64,000 nucleotides of DNA, taken from contig NZ_FMXO01000008.1 of NCBI RefSeq assembly GCF_900104215.1, positions 1-64,000 on the forward strand, given 5' to 3'. The translations under genes and the position numbers were made by a program. Positions within the stretch are counted from its first letter, which is position 1, and the number at the start of each line of letters is the position of its first letter. This DNA comes from Desulfonatronum thiosulfatophilum. Its GTDB lineage: Bacteria > Desulfobacterota > Desulfovibrionia > Desulfovibrionales > Desulfonatronaceae. This document shows positions 9,496 to 19,373 of this stretch, piece by piece. The notes under the pieces are model-generated. The model was not told the origin of the DNA. It was given only the letters and a program-made list of their open reading frames with translations, and made no database searches.

Positions 9496-12420
9496 TTATT
9501 TACGGGTCGGTTCGGAGATCAGCACGGCGAACGGGAGGTGGGCGAAGATTTCCGCGCAGGTAGGGGTGGCTTCCATCGGTTTGCCCGCATGCATGGTGAA
9601 CACATTGCGCCAAAGCAGGCCTTTGCCTTTTTTTGGCAGGGCGCTGACGGGTCGGAGAGCTGTTTCCGCCCATATCCCGCCCGTGGGAAAACCGGCTCCT
9701 GGAGCGCAAAGTCCTGCGGACAGGCGGGGCAGGGCGACGATCAGGGCCTGACGCTCATGGACTCGGGCAAAAGCCAGAACATGGCGTTCATGAGGACCGG
9801 AGACCTCAATGGGAATATACTTTCCGCGTAAGAACAGGTCGGGGTGGGAGCGGCGCAGGTGGAGCAGTTGCCGGAGCAGATAATGTTTCAGTCGACCGTC
9901 TTGCCAGGATGCGCCAAGGGCAGCGACGAATTTTAGAAGGTCTTCGGTTTCTTGCTCCGCTCTGAATTCGGCGAGATTTTCCAGCCTGGTCCGGTAATCC
10001 ACCGGACGTCGATTGTCCGGATCCACCAGGGAATCATCCCAGAGTTCAGTGCCTTGATAATTGTCCGGAACTCCCGGCATGGTCAGGCGCAGGATCATCT
10101 GGGTCAGAGCATTGCACGCTCCGGGTACGTCCAAAGTCTGGGCGAACTCATGGACATCCCGCAGAAACGGCGCGGACGCCGGACTGTCCAGCACCTGGGC
10201 CACGAATCCGTTCAGGGCGTTTTCATAGCTTTCGTCCTGATCGATCCAGGATGTATACGTCTTGGCTTCCCGGGCAGCCTTGATCATGTAGGCCTGCAAG
10301 CGTTCGCGCAGGGCGGAGAGGATTTCGGGGGCCGGAAGTTCGGTTCCCGTGCGGTTCAGCGGCCATACTCCGACCAGAGTCTGGTAGAACAGGTATTCAT
10401 CCCGGCCGGCGGGCTGCGTCGCTCCTCCGGATTCCTGTCGGGCTCGGCGGTTCAGGATTTGCCAGCGGTCCACATGTTCGGCCCACGCAGCGGGCATTTC
10501 GGACAGAACCGCGATCCGCGCCCGGACGTCCTCGCTGCGTTTGGTGTCATGGGTGGCGGTGGTGACCATGGACTTGGGCCATTTCGCGGCACGACGAATC
10601 ATCTGCTGGTGAAAATCGCCCACGGAGCTGATTCGTCGGTTCGGCCCCATCCCCACTTCGTTCATGGAGACCAGGGGGAGGACCCGGTAGAACGTCGTGT
10701 CTTCCATGCCCTTGGCCATGGCCGGACCGGTGAATTGCTGGAATTTGCGGGCCAGACGGAGACATTCCGCATTGGGCCGGCCGTCGGCGCGCGGTTTCCA
10801 GTTCGTTTTGAGCAGGGCTTCCAGCACGTCGAACAGCAGGGGATGGCTCACGGCACGGGCGCGCCGGGCCAGACCCAGGGCCCAGTCCAGGTCCCGGGCG
10901 TCTTCGGGGGAGGGGCCTCTGGAACCGACATAGGTGCGGTAGATTGGAAAGCGGGAGACTATTTCGCGCAGAGCCTGTCGGATTTCTCCGCGGGAAAAAT
11001 CCCTGGAGGCAAGGTCGCGCTTGAGCAGCCGGGTCGTTTCCGTGGCCAGAACCTCCAGTTCCGAGGCCAACTCCTGGTCCATAATCTGACGCTTGGCCCG
11101 TGCCCCTTCACCATGCCCGTCCGCGGCGCCCGCGCCTTCCCGGGCTTCGTAGATGGTTTTCAGCTGAGCCGTGCCTTCGGGATCCAGTTGCACGGAGTGG
11201 ATCTCGCTCAGGGCGTCATAACCCGTGGTGCCATGCACCGGCCACTGGGCGCGCAAGGTTTCATGCTCCTCCAGAATTTTCTCCACGTAGACCGGAAAAC
11301 GACCCGCTGGGAAGCCCAATGTTTCCGCATGCGGCTTGAGCAGTTTCTGGAGCCGGTCCAGGTATCCGGACGGATCGTAGAGGCCGTCGATATGATCGAT
11401 GCGCAGCCCGTGGACCTGCCCCCCGGCCACCAGATCCCGGATCAAGGCGTGGGCGGCATCGAAAACCTCCGGTTCTTCAACACGCAGTCCGGCGAGGTCG
11501 TTGATCTGAAAAAAACGGCGGTAGTTGATTTCCCGTCCGGCCACGCGCCAGAAAGCCGGACGGTAGTGCTGGCGTTCCAGGAGCTTGTGCAGCCGTTCCA
11601 GTCCGCGTCCGTCCGGTGAGTTCGGAGCGAAAAGCGTTTCGGCTCCTTCAAGAGCCGTGTGCAGTTCCGGGATATCGCGGGCCAGTGCGGCCAGGGTCTG
11701 TTTGAAAGTCGTTCCGCGCGTGCGCAGCGCCTTGCGCCGGGTGTTGGAGCGGGGCTTGCTGCGCAGGCGTTTGGACTCGGTGAAGGCGGCCCGCACATCT
11801 TGATTGTTCGCCGCATCCGCGGCGGTTTCCAGACAAGGGGCTAAAATGCGGTGGTAGGTGGACGGACAGATCGGAAAGCGATGCTCGTAGTACCAGACGC
11901 TGTAGGACCCGGCAGGGGCGTCGAAACGCAGGCGCAATTCCCCGCGTTCCAGAACGGCGCCGTAGAGATCCCCAAGGATCGGAAGCAGGACCTTGTCGTG
12001 GATCCCATGTGTTTCGGGAAACCATTCAATATCGAAAAAGTGGGCGTACCGGCTGCTGCGTCCCCATTCCAGCACGTCCAGCCACCACAGGTTGTCGCTG
12101 CGCCCGATGCCCATATGGTTCGGGACAATGTCCATGACCAGCCCCATCCCGGCATCCCGCAGGGCTGTGCTCAGGGCATCGAATCCCTCGCGTCCGCCAA
12201 GCTCCGGGTTCAGGGCCTGGTGGTCCACGATGTCGTAGCCATGCGTCGATCCCGGTCTGGCTGCCAGAATGGGCGATGTATAGACATGGCTGACGCCCAT
12301 GTCTCGCAGGTACGGGGCAATGGCCAGGGCGTCGGCAAAGGTGAAGCCGGCATGGAACTGCAAACGGTAGAATGCGGTGGGTTGGTAGATTGGGTTCATG
12401 GTCATGCCCGCTTCATGCAT
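9496..12420 (-). CDS. treY: Malto-oligosyltrehalose synthase
   Basis: TreY is a GH13-family enzyme that isomerises the reducing-end glucose of malto-oligosaccharides to a trehalosyl unit. The 974-residue product has the family start (TAFYRLQFHAGFTF), the GH13 region I motif DIVPNHM and a region II containing GLRIDHIDGL with the nucleophilic Asp. The large size with inserts is typical of TreY. It overlaps the end of glgX by a few bases (glgX stop 12413-12415). The listed start is ATG 12420; in-frame ATGs at 12405 and 12399 are equally possible, and the latter fits the family N-terminus best. TreZ, the usual partner that releases trehalose, is not in the window. Confidence 0.92.
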   Translation of the reverse strand: MHEAGMTMNPIYQPTAFYRLQFHAGFTFADALAIAPYLRDMGVSHVYTSPILAARPGSTHGYDIVDHQALNPELGGREGFDALSTALRDAGMGLVMDIVPNHMGIGRSDNLWWLDVLEWGRSSRYAHFFDIEWFPETHGIHDKVLLPILGDLYGAVLERGELRLRFDAPAGSYSVWYYEHRFPICPSTYHRILAPCLETAADAANNQDVRAAFTESKRLRSKPRSNTRRKALRTRGTTFKQTLAALARDIPELHTALEGAETLFAPNSPDGRGLERLHKLLERQHYRPAFWRVAGREINYRRFFQINDLAGLRVEEPEVFDAAHALIRDLVAGGQVHGLRIDHIDGLYDPSGYLDRLQKLLKPHAETLGFPAGRFPVYVEKILEEHETLRAQWPVHGTTGYDALSEIHSVQLDPEGTAQLKTIYEAREGAGAADGHGEGARAKRQIMDQELASELEVLATETTRLLKRDLASRDFSRGEIRQALREIVSRFPIYRTYVGSRGPSPEDARDLDWALGLARRARAVSHPLLFDVLEALLKTNWKPRADGRPNAECLRLARKFQQFTGPAMAKGMEDTTFYRVLPLVSMNEVGMGPNRRISSVGDFHQQMIRRAAKWPKSMVTTATHDTKRSEDVRARIAVLSEMPAAWAEHVDRWQILNRRARQESGGATQPAGRDEYLFYQTLVGVWPLNRTGTELPAPEILSALRERLQAYMIKAAREAKTYTSWIDQDESYENALNGFVAQVLDSPASAPFLRDVHEFAQTLDVPGACNALTQMILRLTMPGVPDNYQGTELWDDSLVDPDNRRPVDYRTRLENLAEFRAEQETEDLLKFVAALGASWQDGRLKHYLLRQLLHLRRSHPDLFLRGKYIPIEVSGPHERHVLAFARVHERQALIVALPRLSAGLCAPGAGFPTGGIWAETALRPVSALPKKGKGLLWRNVFTMHAGKPMEATPTCAEIFAHLPFAVLISEPTRK

Positions 12421-14584
12421 CTTCCAACATCAGTCGGAGCAACTGCAGGGAGCGCCCGCCCACGCTGATCCTGGCGCCCGGAAGGTGGGGGCCGTTTTCG
12501 GGTCGGCCGTCTTCGTTCATGGTATCCACCAGGGGTTCCCATACACCGGGATCTCCCGTGGAAAGCTGGAAAATCTCGCGCTCATGGTCGGCATTCACCA
12601 GCAGCAGGAAGGTGTCGTCCGGTTCCTGTTCACCGCGTTCGCTCAAGTGCACCAGACCGGCTTCGCCGCTCAATCGCAAAGCCAAGGCCCGGGCATGAGG
12701 ATTGCCCCAGTCGTCGGTGCTCATCTCCCGGCCGTCGGGACGCAGCCAGATGACGTCCTTGACCGCGGTGCCGGGAATGATCTCCCCCTTGAAAAACCGG
12801 TTGCGGTGAAAGACGATGTGTTCATGGCGCAGGCTGAGCAGGCGGCTGACAAAGGCGATCTGCATCCTTCCCGACTCGTCGATGCCGTTCCAGTCGATCC
12901 AGGACAGTTCATTGTCCTGGCAGTAGGCGTTGTTGTTGCCAAGCTGAGTTCGGGCAAATTCATCTCCCGCGGTCAGCATGGGCATGCCCTGGGAAAGAAT
13001 CAGCGTGGCCAGAAAATTGCGCATTTGACGGCGGCGCAGAGCCAGGATCTCCGGGTCGCTTGTCGCACCCTCCATGCCGCAGTTCCAGGAATTGTTGTTG
13101 TCCGTTCCGTCCCGGTTGTTCTCCCCGTTCTGTTCGTTGTGTTTGTGATTGTAGCTGACCAAGTCGTGCAGGGTGAACCCGTCGTGGGCCGTGATGAAAT
13201 TCACGCTGGCCCAGGTGCGTCGACCACGCCGTTTGAATATGTCCGCGGAAGCGGAAATCCGGTCGGCAAAAGCGGGAAGCTGACCTTCGTCGCCCTTCCA
13301 GAACCGGCGCATGGTGTCGCGGTATTGATCATTCCATTCAGCCCAGCCAGGAGGAAAATTGCCCACCTGATAGCCGCCAAGGCCCGTATCCCAAGGTTCG
13401 GCGATCAACTTGACCTGCCCCAGCACCGGGTCCTGGGCCACGGCGTCCAGAAAGCTGGAGTGCTCGTTGTACGGCCCTTCCACCCGAGCCAGGGTCGTGG
13501 CCAGGTCGAATCGGAATCCGTCCACCCCCATTATCTGAACCCAATAGCGAAGCGAGTCCATGACCATGGACAACACCTTGGGATGGCGCAGTTCCAGCGT
13601 GTTCCCCGTACCCGTGAAATCATTGTAGAACCGTGGTTCATCGTTCATCAGGTAGTAGTAGGAATAGTTGTCGATCCCCCTGAAGGATAAGGTCGGGCCG
13701 AGATGATTTCCTTCGGCGGTATGGTTGTAGACCACGTCCAGAATGACCTCGATGCCCGCGTCATGCATTATCTGCACGAAGCTTTTGAAGGAGGACAGAT
13801 CGTGTTTGGGTCGGAGATAGTTAGGGTGGGGAGCGAAGTATCCCAGGGAGTTGTAGCCCCAGTAGTTGCTCAAGCCCCGGTCGATGAGGTGCCGATCCTG
13901 CAGGAAGGCATGAATGGGCAACAGTTCGATGGCCGTGATTCCGAGCTGTGTGAGATGGTCAATGACTGGCCGGGAGGCCAATCCCTCGAAGGTCCCGCGG
14001 AAATCTTCCGGCACATCGGGATGGAGCATGGTGTAACCGGCCACGTGCATCTCGTAGATCACGCTTTCGTGCCAGTGTCTGGATGCCATGGGCTTACCCC
14101 AGGTGAACGCCGGATCCACAACCTGGCATTTGGGCATGAACGGTGCGGAATCACGTTTGTCAAAGGACAAATCTTCGTCCTTATGGCCGACGGTATATCC
14201 GAAGAGGGCGTCGTGCCATTTCAGACCGCCGACCAGGATCTTGGCATAGGGATCCAGCAGGAGTTTGTTGGGATTGAAACGGTGACCTTCCCGCGGCTTG
14301 TAGGGACCGTGGACGCGGTAACCATAGAGTTGCCCGGGACGAGCGTCCGGCAGGTAGCAATGCCAGACCTCATCGGTGTATTCCGGCATGGAGATTCGGG
14401 TGTTTTCGGTGATGCCGTCGTTCTCGAATAGACAAAGTTCGACTTTCTCGGCATGGGCGGAAAACAAGGCGAAATTGACGCCCGACCCATCCCAAGTGGC
14501 TCCCAGAGGGATTGGAGAACCGGGCCAAACTCGTGGACCGTTCTTCAAGGGCTCGCTGTCTTTGCTCAAGTCGTCTTTTATCAT
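12413..14584 (-). CDS. glgX: Glycogen debranching enzyme GlgX
   Basis: A GH13 isoamylase-type enzyme that hydrolyses alpha-1,6 branches of (limit-dextrin) glycogen. The 723-residue product starts with an N-terminal CBM48-like beta domain (GATWDGSGVNFALFSAHA). It shows DVVYNHT (region I), GVDGFRFDLA with the nucleophile Asp (region II), the acid/base Glu in KLIAEPWD (region III) and FITAHDGFTLHDLV (region IV). The start is ATG 14584; the next residues are charged linker, so a slightly later start is possible. It is the first gene of a two-gene transcript with treY. Linear maltodextrins freed by GlgX are the natural substrate of TreY, which supports a common role in glycogen-to-trehalose conversion. 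Confidence 0.93.
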   Translation of the reverse strand: MIKDDLSKDSEPLKNGPRVWPGSPIPLGATWDGSGVNFALFSAHAEKVELCLFENDGITENTRISMPEYTDEVWHCYLPDARPGQLYGYRVHGPYKPREGHRFNPNKLLLDPYAKILVGGLKWHDALFGYTVGHKDEDLSFDKRDSAPFMPKCQVVDPAFTWGKPMASRHWHESVIYEMHVAGYTMLHPDVPEDFRGTFEGLASRPVIDHLTQLGITAIELLPIHAFLQDRHLIDRGLSNYWGYNSLGYFAPHPNYLRPKHDLSSFKSFVQIMHDAGIEVILDVVYNHTAEGNHLGPTLSFRGIDNYSYYYLMNDEPRFYNDFTGTGNTLELRHPKVLSMVMDSLRYWVQIMGVDGFRFDLATTLARVEGPYNEHSSFLDAVAQDPVLGQVKLIAEPWDTGLGGYQVGNFPPGWAEWNDQYRDTMRRFWKGDEGQLPAFADRISASADIFKRRGRRTWASVNFITAHDGFTLHDLVSYNHKHNEQNGENNRDGTDNNNSWNCGMEGATSDPEILALRRRQMRNFLATLILSQGMPMLTAGDEFARTQLGNNNAYCQDNELSWIDWNGIDESGRMQIAFVSRLLSLRHEHIVFHRNRFFKGEIIPGTAVKDVIWLRPDGREMSTDDWGNPHARALALRLSGEAGLVHLSERGEQEPDDTFLLLVNADHEREIFQLSTGDPGVWEPLVDTMNEDGRPENGPHLPGARISVGGRSLQLLRLMLEDA

Positions 14585-15209
14585 CTTTTGCTCCTAGCTT
14601 GCGAGAGAACGGAAGCCTGCTCGTTAATGTAAAATATTGTAATACTCAGCTGGATCGTGTCACGGGATGAAGTGCAGATCTCGTCTGCGTGAAGACAGGA
14701 TTTGCGGACAGGACGAAATCATTCGAAATCATCATCACAAGTCCTTCCGTGGAGCAAGGAATCCAGAGGCCTGGATTTGATTTCTAGATCCTGAATACAA
14801 GCTTGCCGTGCAAGGGGATACCCGGACGGTGAGGCCATCTGCAAAATCTGCTGAGCAATTTGAAAATAATTTATCAGCCTATTGAGAAAGCTGGACTTTT
14901 GCAATCCGGCAAACCCGGTTCAAGAAGGAATCATGGCAGTCGTTCCCGACCATCGCGTTTGATTTACGTCCGTTCTTGATTTGCAGTTGCAGGATATCAT
15001 TCACTGGAATTATTACGAAACCTGTTATTATTCCCAAGAAGAAAAAGGGGGATAGCTGACAGGAGCGTACCTAGAAAAGTGAACCGCTCACGTAGAGGGG
15101 GAGAGGATGGCGTAAGCCATGATGGACAGCCTGTTGACGCCGACCATCTAAATGGAACATGAATGAGTTCTGTCGCTCTTATTGTTGATACTCCCGAACC
15201 ATCTCGCCC
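14585..15209. other. Long intergenic region between divergent glgX and diguanylate cyclase gene
   Basis: About 625 bases. A 61-codon frame on the minus strand (14719-14904) has no ribosome site and no familiar features, so I do not call it. Short hairpins are visible (gcagatctcgtctgc near 14672, atggcgtaagccat near 15109). Because a GGDEF gene follows, I looked for a c-di-GMP (GEMM) riboswitch and did not see its conserved core. Otherwise nothing recognised. Confidence 0.4.
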
Positions 15210-17780
15210 ATGAATATGTTTTCCCGAGGGATTTCACTGAAATCCGCACTGATCGCTCTTTATGCAATAGTGACGATATCCGTCGCATTGGCAGGGTATC
15301 TGTCATATTCCAGCAGTCGCCAGTCCATCGGCAACGTTGCACTGCAGCTGCGCACGGAAATTACGGATCGTATTGAAACACACCTGTTGGAATTTCTGCA
15401 TTTGCCTCACCGGATCAACCAGGCCAATGCCCAGGCTCTGACACGTCAGCTGATCGCTGCCAACGACCAGCTCACCCTCGGAAAGCGTTTTGCGGAGCAG
15501 ATTGGGATGTTCCCCTCGGTCTCGAGCGTTTATTTCGGCAATATCCACGGCGGACTTGTGAATAGTGGCCGGGAATCGCCTGGGGATCTCCGGTACCTCA
15601 TCGATACCGAGGGATTTACGGCGGGTACCTTTCGTAAAACCCTCGTGGACGCGCAAGGCAATCACGCCGAGCAACTGGCTGTTCTTTCCAACTTCGACTC
15701 ACGTAACCGGCCCTGGTATGTCCGGGCCTTGGAAAGGAACGGACCGGTTTGGAGCGATGTCTACATACTGTTCACCGGCAAGGAGCTGGCCTTGGCCGCG
15801 AGTCTTCCGGCATATGACGGCCAGGGCGGTCTGCTGGGAGTTGTTTCCGTGGACGTTTTCCTCTCAAATATATCGCATTTTCTTCAGGGCATGCGCATCG
15901 GCGAGACCGGTCAGGCATTCATCCTGGATCGCGACGGTTTGCTGATCGCCACATCCACCACGGAACTCCTCATCATCGACAGCGGCGACCCGGCTGCAAG
16001 AAGCCGGGTCCATGGGACGGAAAGCAGCGACCCGGTGGTTCGCAATGCCTCGGCAACACTGGCATCACGGTTTGGAAATTTTTCCGAAGTTGAAAAGGAG
16101 ACCAGTCTCACCTTTACCGTGAACGGCCGACAAATGCTCCTACAGACTGCGCCTTTGCGTGACGACCTGGGTATTGATTGGCTGATCCTCGTCGTCGTGC
16201 CGGAAGATGATTTCATGGCCGCGATCATGGCCGACAGTCGCATGATTCATCTTCATGTGACGTTTGCCCTGGCTTTGGTGCTTGCGGCAGGAGTCTTCCT
16301 GACCAAGTGGATCGTCAAGCCGGTCAGTCTGCTGAACATGGCTGCGGACAGGGTAGCCGCCGGCGAAAGTATAAAAAAGATCGAAGATTATTCTCCGGTC
16401 ATCGAGTTTCGCGGACTGACCCGGTCTTTCAACCGGATGGCGCACCAGCTTTCAAATACATTGGAGGGGCTTGAGCTTGAACTGCGCGAACGCAAGCGGG
16501 CCGAGGAGGAGCTTCGCCGCACCCGTGAGCAGTTCGAACTGGCGGTGCTTGGCTCCAACGACGGCATTTGGGATTGGAACCTGCGCGATAACTCGTTGTT
16601 TCTCTCGCCGCGTTGGAAGGAGCAGTTGGGATACGAGGACAAAGAATTGAGCAGTGAATTCAATGTGTTTTATTCTCGTCTCCATCCTGAGGACGTGCCG
16701 CGCCTTGATGACTACCTGAAACGTTATCTCAAAGGCGAGGTGGAAATGTTCGAAATAGAATTCCGCATGCTGCACAGGGAAGGGGGCTATCGATGGATCT
16801 TGTCTCGTGGTACTGCCTTCCGGGATGAAAAGAATCTTCCCTTTCGCATGGCCGGCTCCCACACCGACATCACGGATCGCAAGGCTGCCGAGCAGGCCTT
16901 GAAGGAAAAAAGCGAGGAACTCGAGCGCTACTTCACGACCAGTCTGGACCTGCTGTGCATTGCGAATACGAAGGGTGAGTTTATCCGCTTGAATCCTGAA
17001 TGGGAGAAAGTTCTTGGCTATTCTCTCACCGAGCTTGAAGGACGAAATTTCTTCGATTTTGTCCATCCGGACGATATGGAGGACACAGTGGCGGCCGTTT
17101 CACGATTGGACGCCCAAGAACAGGTCCTTAATTTCGAGAACCGCTATCGCCGGAAAGACGGATCGTACAGTTGGATCGAATGGAGAGCCTTCCCTCGAAA
17201 CGGCACAATCTACGCCGTTGCCAGAGACATCACCCGGCGTAAGGCCGACGAGGAGAAGCTGAATCGGTTGGCGACCACGGATTCACTCACCGGCTTGTGC
17301 AACCGACGTGCATTCATGCAGACCCTGGAGACAGAGCTGGGACGTTACAGGCGATACGGCAAGCATGCTTCCCTGTTGATGCTGGACCTGGATCACTTCA
17401 AGACAATCAATGATACCCATGGCCATGCCGGGGGTGACGAAGTACTGCGATATTTTGCCATGTTGCTTCAGGAAACGGTCCGCGAAACGGACCTGCCCGG
17501 ACGCCTGGGCGGGGAGGAGTTCGCCGTGCTCCTGCCGGAAACGAAAGTGTCCAGCGCCCTGGTGATTGCCGAGCGTCTGCTGCGGAAGGTCCGCGAAACA
17601 GTTGTTTGGACGCATGCCGGAACCGCATCCTTCACGGTGAGCATCGGCCTTGGCGTGATGCAACCGGAGGATTCCACCCCGGACTCTTTGTTGGCCAGAG
17701 CGGATGCCGCTCTCTACCGGGCCAAGGACAATGGTCGGGACAGGGTTGAGGTGTATTCATTGGGACAACACGACAAATGA
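15210..17780 (+). CDS. Membrane diguanylate cyclase, dCache-HAMP-PAS-PAS-GGDEF
   Basis: An 856-residue sensor that makes cyclic di-GMP. Layout: TM1 at about 10-32; a large periplasmic dCache-type domain at about 35-340, which includes a SRNRPWYVRAL segment; TM2 at 346-366; HAMP to about 420; two PAS domains at about 441-560 (WDWNLRDNSLFLSPRWKEQLGY) and 568-690; and GGDEF from about 695. The active site is GGEEF at 767-771. The inhibitory RxxD site is present (RETD, 758-761), so product inhibition is expected. The stop overlaps a possible ATG of the next gene (ATGA at 17777), which suggests coupling to the EAL-like/HDOD protein. The periplasmic ligand cannot be predicted. The start lacks a clear ribosome site. 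Confidence 0.92.
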   Translation: MNMFSRGISLKSALIALYAIVTISVALAGYLSYSSSRQSIGNVALQLRTEITDRIETHLLEFLHLPHRINQANAQALTRQLIAANDQLTLGKRFAEQIGMFPSVSSVYFGNIHGGLVNSGRESPGDLRYLIDTEGFTAGTFRKTLVDAQGNHAEQLAVLSNFDSRNRPWYVRALERNGPVWSDVYILFTGKELALAASLPAYDGQGGLLGVVSVDVFLSNISHFLQGMRIGETGQAFILDRDGLLIATSTTELLIIDSGDPAARSRVHGTESSDPVVRNASATLASRFGNFSEVEKETSLTFTVNGRQMLLQTAPLRDDLGIDWLILVVVPEDDFMAAIMADSRMIHLHVTFALALVLAAGVFLTKWIVKPVSLLNMAADRVAAGESIKKIEDYSPVIEFRGLTRSFNRMAHQLSNTLEGLELELRERKRAEEELRRTREQFELAVLGSNDGIWDWNLRDNSLFLSPRWKEQLGYEDKELSSEFNVFYSRLHPEDVPRLDDYLKRYLKGEVEMFEIEFRMLHREGGYRWILSRGTAFRDEKNLPFRMAGSHTDITDRKAAEQALKEKSEELERYFTTSLDLLCIANTKGEFIRLNPEWEKVLGYSLTELEGRNFFDFVHPDDMEDTVAAVSRLDAQEQVLNFENRYRRKDGSYSWIEWRAFPRNGTIYAVARDITRRKADEEKLNRLATTDSLTGLCNRRAFMQTLETELGRYRRYGKHASLLMLDLDHFKTINDTHGHAGGDEVLRYFAMLLQETVRETDLPGRLGGEEFAVLLPETKVSSALVIAERLLRKVRETVVWTHAGTASFTVSIGLGVMQPEDSTPDSLLARADAALYRAKDNGRDRVEVYSLGQHDK

Positions 17781-17869
17781 AAAAATATGTACAATGCCCA
17801 GTAGACGGCAAAGAACATGCCCCAAGGACGCAGCTTGGAAGTTATCGAGGCAACCCGGTGGAGCAGGAT

Positions 17870-19102
17870 ATGATCCCTGAGCCCATTTATGTTGCCCGGC
17901 AGCCGGTTTTTGATCGGGACATGGACATCTGGGGCTATGAATTGCTTTTCCGGCATAGCGCCCAGTGCTCCACGGCCAGAATTGACGACGCCGACGAAGC
18001 AACCTCCCGCGTGATCGCGGATGGATTCGGTCTGGTTGAGGATCTTCTTGCCCCTTCCCAGAAAGTCCTGATCAACTATCCGGGCAGGATGCTGGTGCAG
18101 GGTGCGCCGCGTGCATTGCCGTCCGACGTGGCTATCGTGGAAATTCTGGAAACGGTCCAGCCGACTCCGGAAATATTGAGGATCTGCGCCCAACTCAAGG
18201 CCGAGGGCTACGTTCTGGCCCTGGACGATTTTGTCGGCCAATCCGGCTTCGAGGCCCTGTTGCAGTTGGCTGATCTGGTCAAGGTAGACGTACTCTACCT
18301 GAATTACGAACAATTAAAGGCTGTTGTCGGCAACCTGCGACGGATCGAAAACTGCCGGCTGCTGGCCGAAAAAGTCGAAGATCTGGCCATGTATGATCAA
18401 TGTCGGGAGCTCGGTTTCGACCTTTTTCAAGGGTATTTTTTCAGTCGTCCAGAACTGGTCAGCGGCAAGAAACTTTCGGCCAACCAGATTTCCAAGCTGC
18501 AGTTGCTCAAGGAATTGAGCGCGCCGGATCTGGAACTGATACAGGTCGCCAAAATCGTCCAGCACGATGTGGCCTTGAGCTACCGACTGCTGCGCTACAT
18601 CAATTCTCCCGGGTTCGGCCTGCCGAACGAGATCACCTCCATCAACCAGGCCATGAACCTCCTGGGGCAACGCAAGGTCACCGCCTGGCTGCGGGTCTTG
18701 ATCATGGCCGAAATGAAGACAAATCCCCTGTCTGGGGAGTTGCTCTTTCTTTCCTTGCAGCGAGCGAAGCTGTTGGAAGCCTTACAGGATGCCGGAACAC
18801 CATCCCGGCTCTCCAGCGAGGGGATGTTTCTTCTCGGCCTGTTCTCCTTCCTGGACGTCATTCTTGGTCTGCCCATGAATGATATACTGGCAAGGCTGTC
18901 CTTGGGCCCCTGCCTGAAAGCCGCACTGCTGGGACGGGACGCGGAACTGCAAGCCTGGCTGGATCTGGCAGAGGCCTGCGAACGCGGCAACTGGGACAAG
19001 GCCGAGGCATTGCTGAAAGGTATGAATCTCGGAACCGAGCAGACCGCCAAGATCCTGAACGAATCCGCCCTTTGGGCCAAGCAGTTTCTGGACGTTTCCT
19101 GA
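17870..19102 (+). CDS. EAL-like/HDOD signalling protein (YuxH type)
   Basis: 410 residues from ATG 17870, where the product begins IPEPIYVARQPVFDRD as usual for this family. An upstream in-frame ATG at 17777 overlaps the previous stop and would add 31 unconserved residues. The N-terminal half is an EAL-type fold in which the signature reads E-L-L (GYELLFR). A VALDDF segment follows later (residues ~118-123). The C-terminal half (about 205-400) is an HDOD domain with LLRYINSPGFGLPNEITSINQAM. Family members often bind rather than degrade c-di-GMP and act in taxis or motility control. Its place directly behind a diguanylate cyclase suggests that it is the reader or the opposing enzyme for that cyclase. 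Confidence 0.88.
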   Translation: MIPEPIYVARQPVFDRDMDIWGYELLFRHSAQCSTARIDDADEATSRVIADGFGLVEDLLAPSQKVLINYPGRMLVQGAPRALPSDVAIVEILETVQPTPEILRICAQLKAEGYVLALDDFVGQSGFEALLQLADLVKVDVLYLNYEQLKAVVGNLRRIENCRLLAEKVEDLAMYDQCRELGFDLFQGYFFSRPELVSGKKLSANQISKLQLLKELSAPDLELIQVAKIVQHDVALSYRLLRYINSPGFGLPNEITSINQAMNLLGQRKVTAWLRVLIMAEMKTNPLSGELLFLSLQRAKLLEALQDAGTPSRLSSEGMFLLGLFSFLDVILGLPMNDILARLSLGPCLKAALLGRDAELQAWLDLAEACERGNWDKAEALLKGMNLGTEQTAKILNESALWAKQFLDVS

Positions 19103-19373
19103 ATGAACACGAAGGTCTGAGATCACAGTATGCTGCAACTTTTCTTATTATTAAGGGTGTTGTTTTTTTGCCGGATTGGAGGTTACGAAACGGCACAAAA
19201 CGCTCAACTTTGCTTTCGATTCGCTTGTCCTTCTGTGGGAGTCGTCTGGGGAATCTGGTGCGGGCATCTGGACATTTTCCAGTCTGCTTCATAGAGAAGT
19301 AGTGTGTTTTTCATGAATGGGGATGATATGGAAATGATCACTTGGCAGGACAACCCGAGACATGGAGTAGACA

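Noticed and set aside
9952-11619. Plus-strand frame of about 550 codons
   Set aside because: Antisense to treY, no family features; the same explanation applies to similar frames opposite glgX (12398-13690), the hydrogenase large subunit (30946-32625), the DHH fusion (53178-55088) and mutS (60915-62240).
14719-14904. 61-codon minus-strand frame before the diguanylate cyclase
   Set aside because: No ribosome site, no motif and isolated from other genes.
15001-15209. Possible c-di-GMP riboswitch before the GGDEF gene
   Set aside because: The conserved core of GEMM-type riboswitches is not seen; only short generic hairpins.
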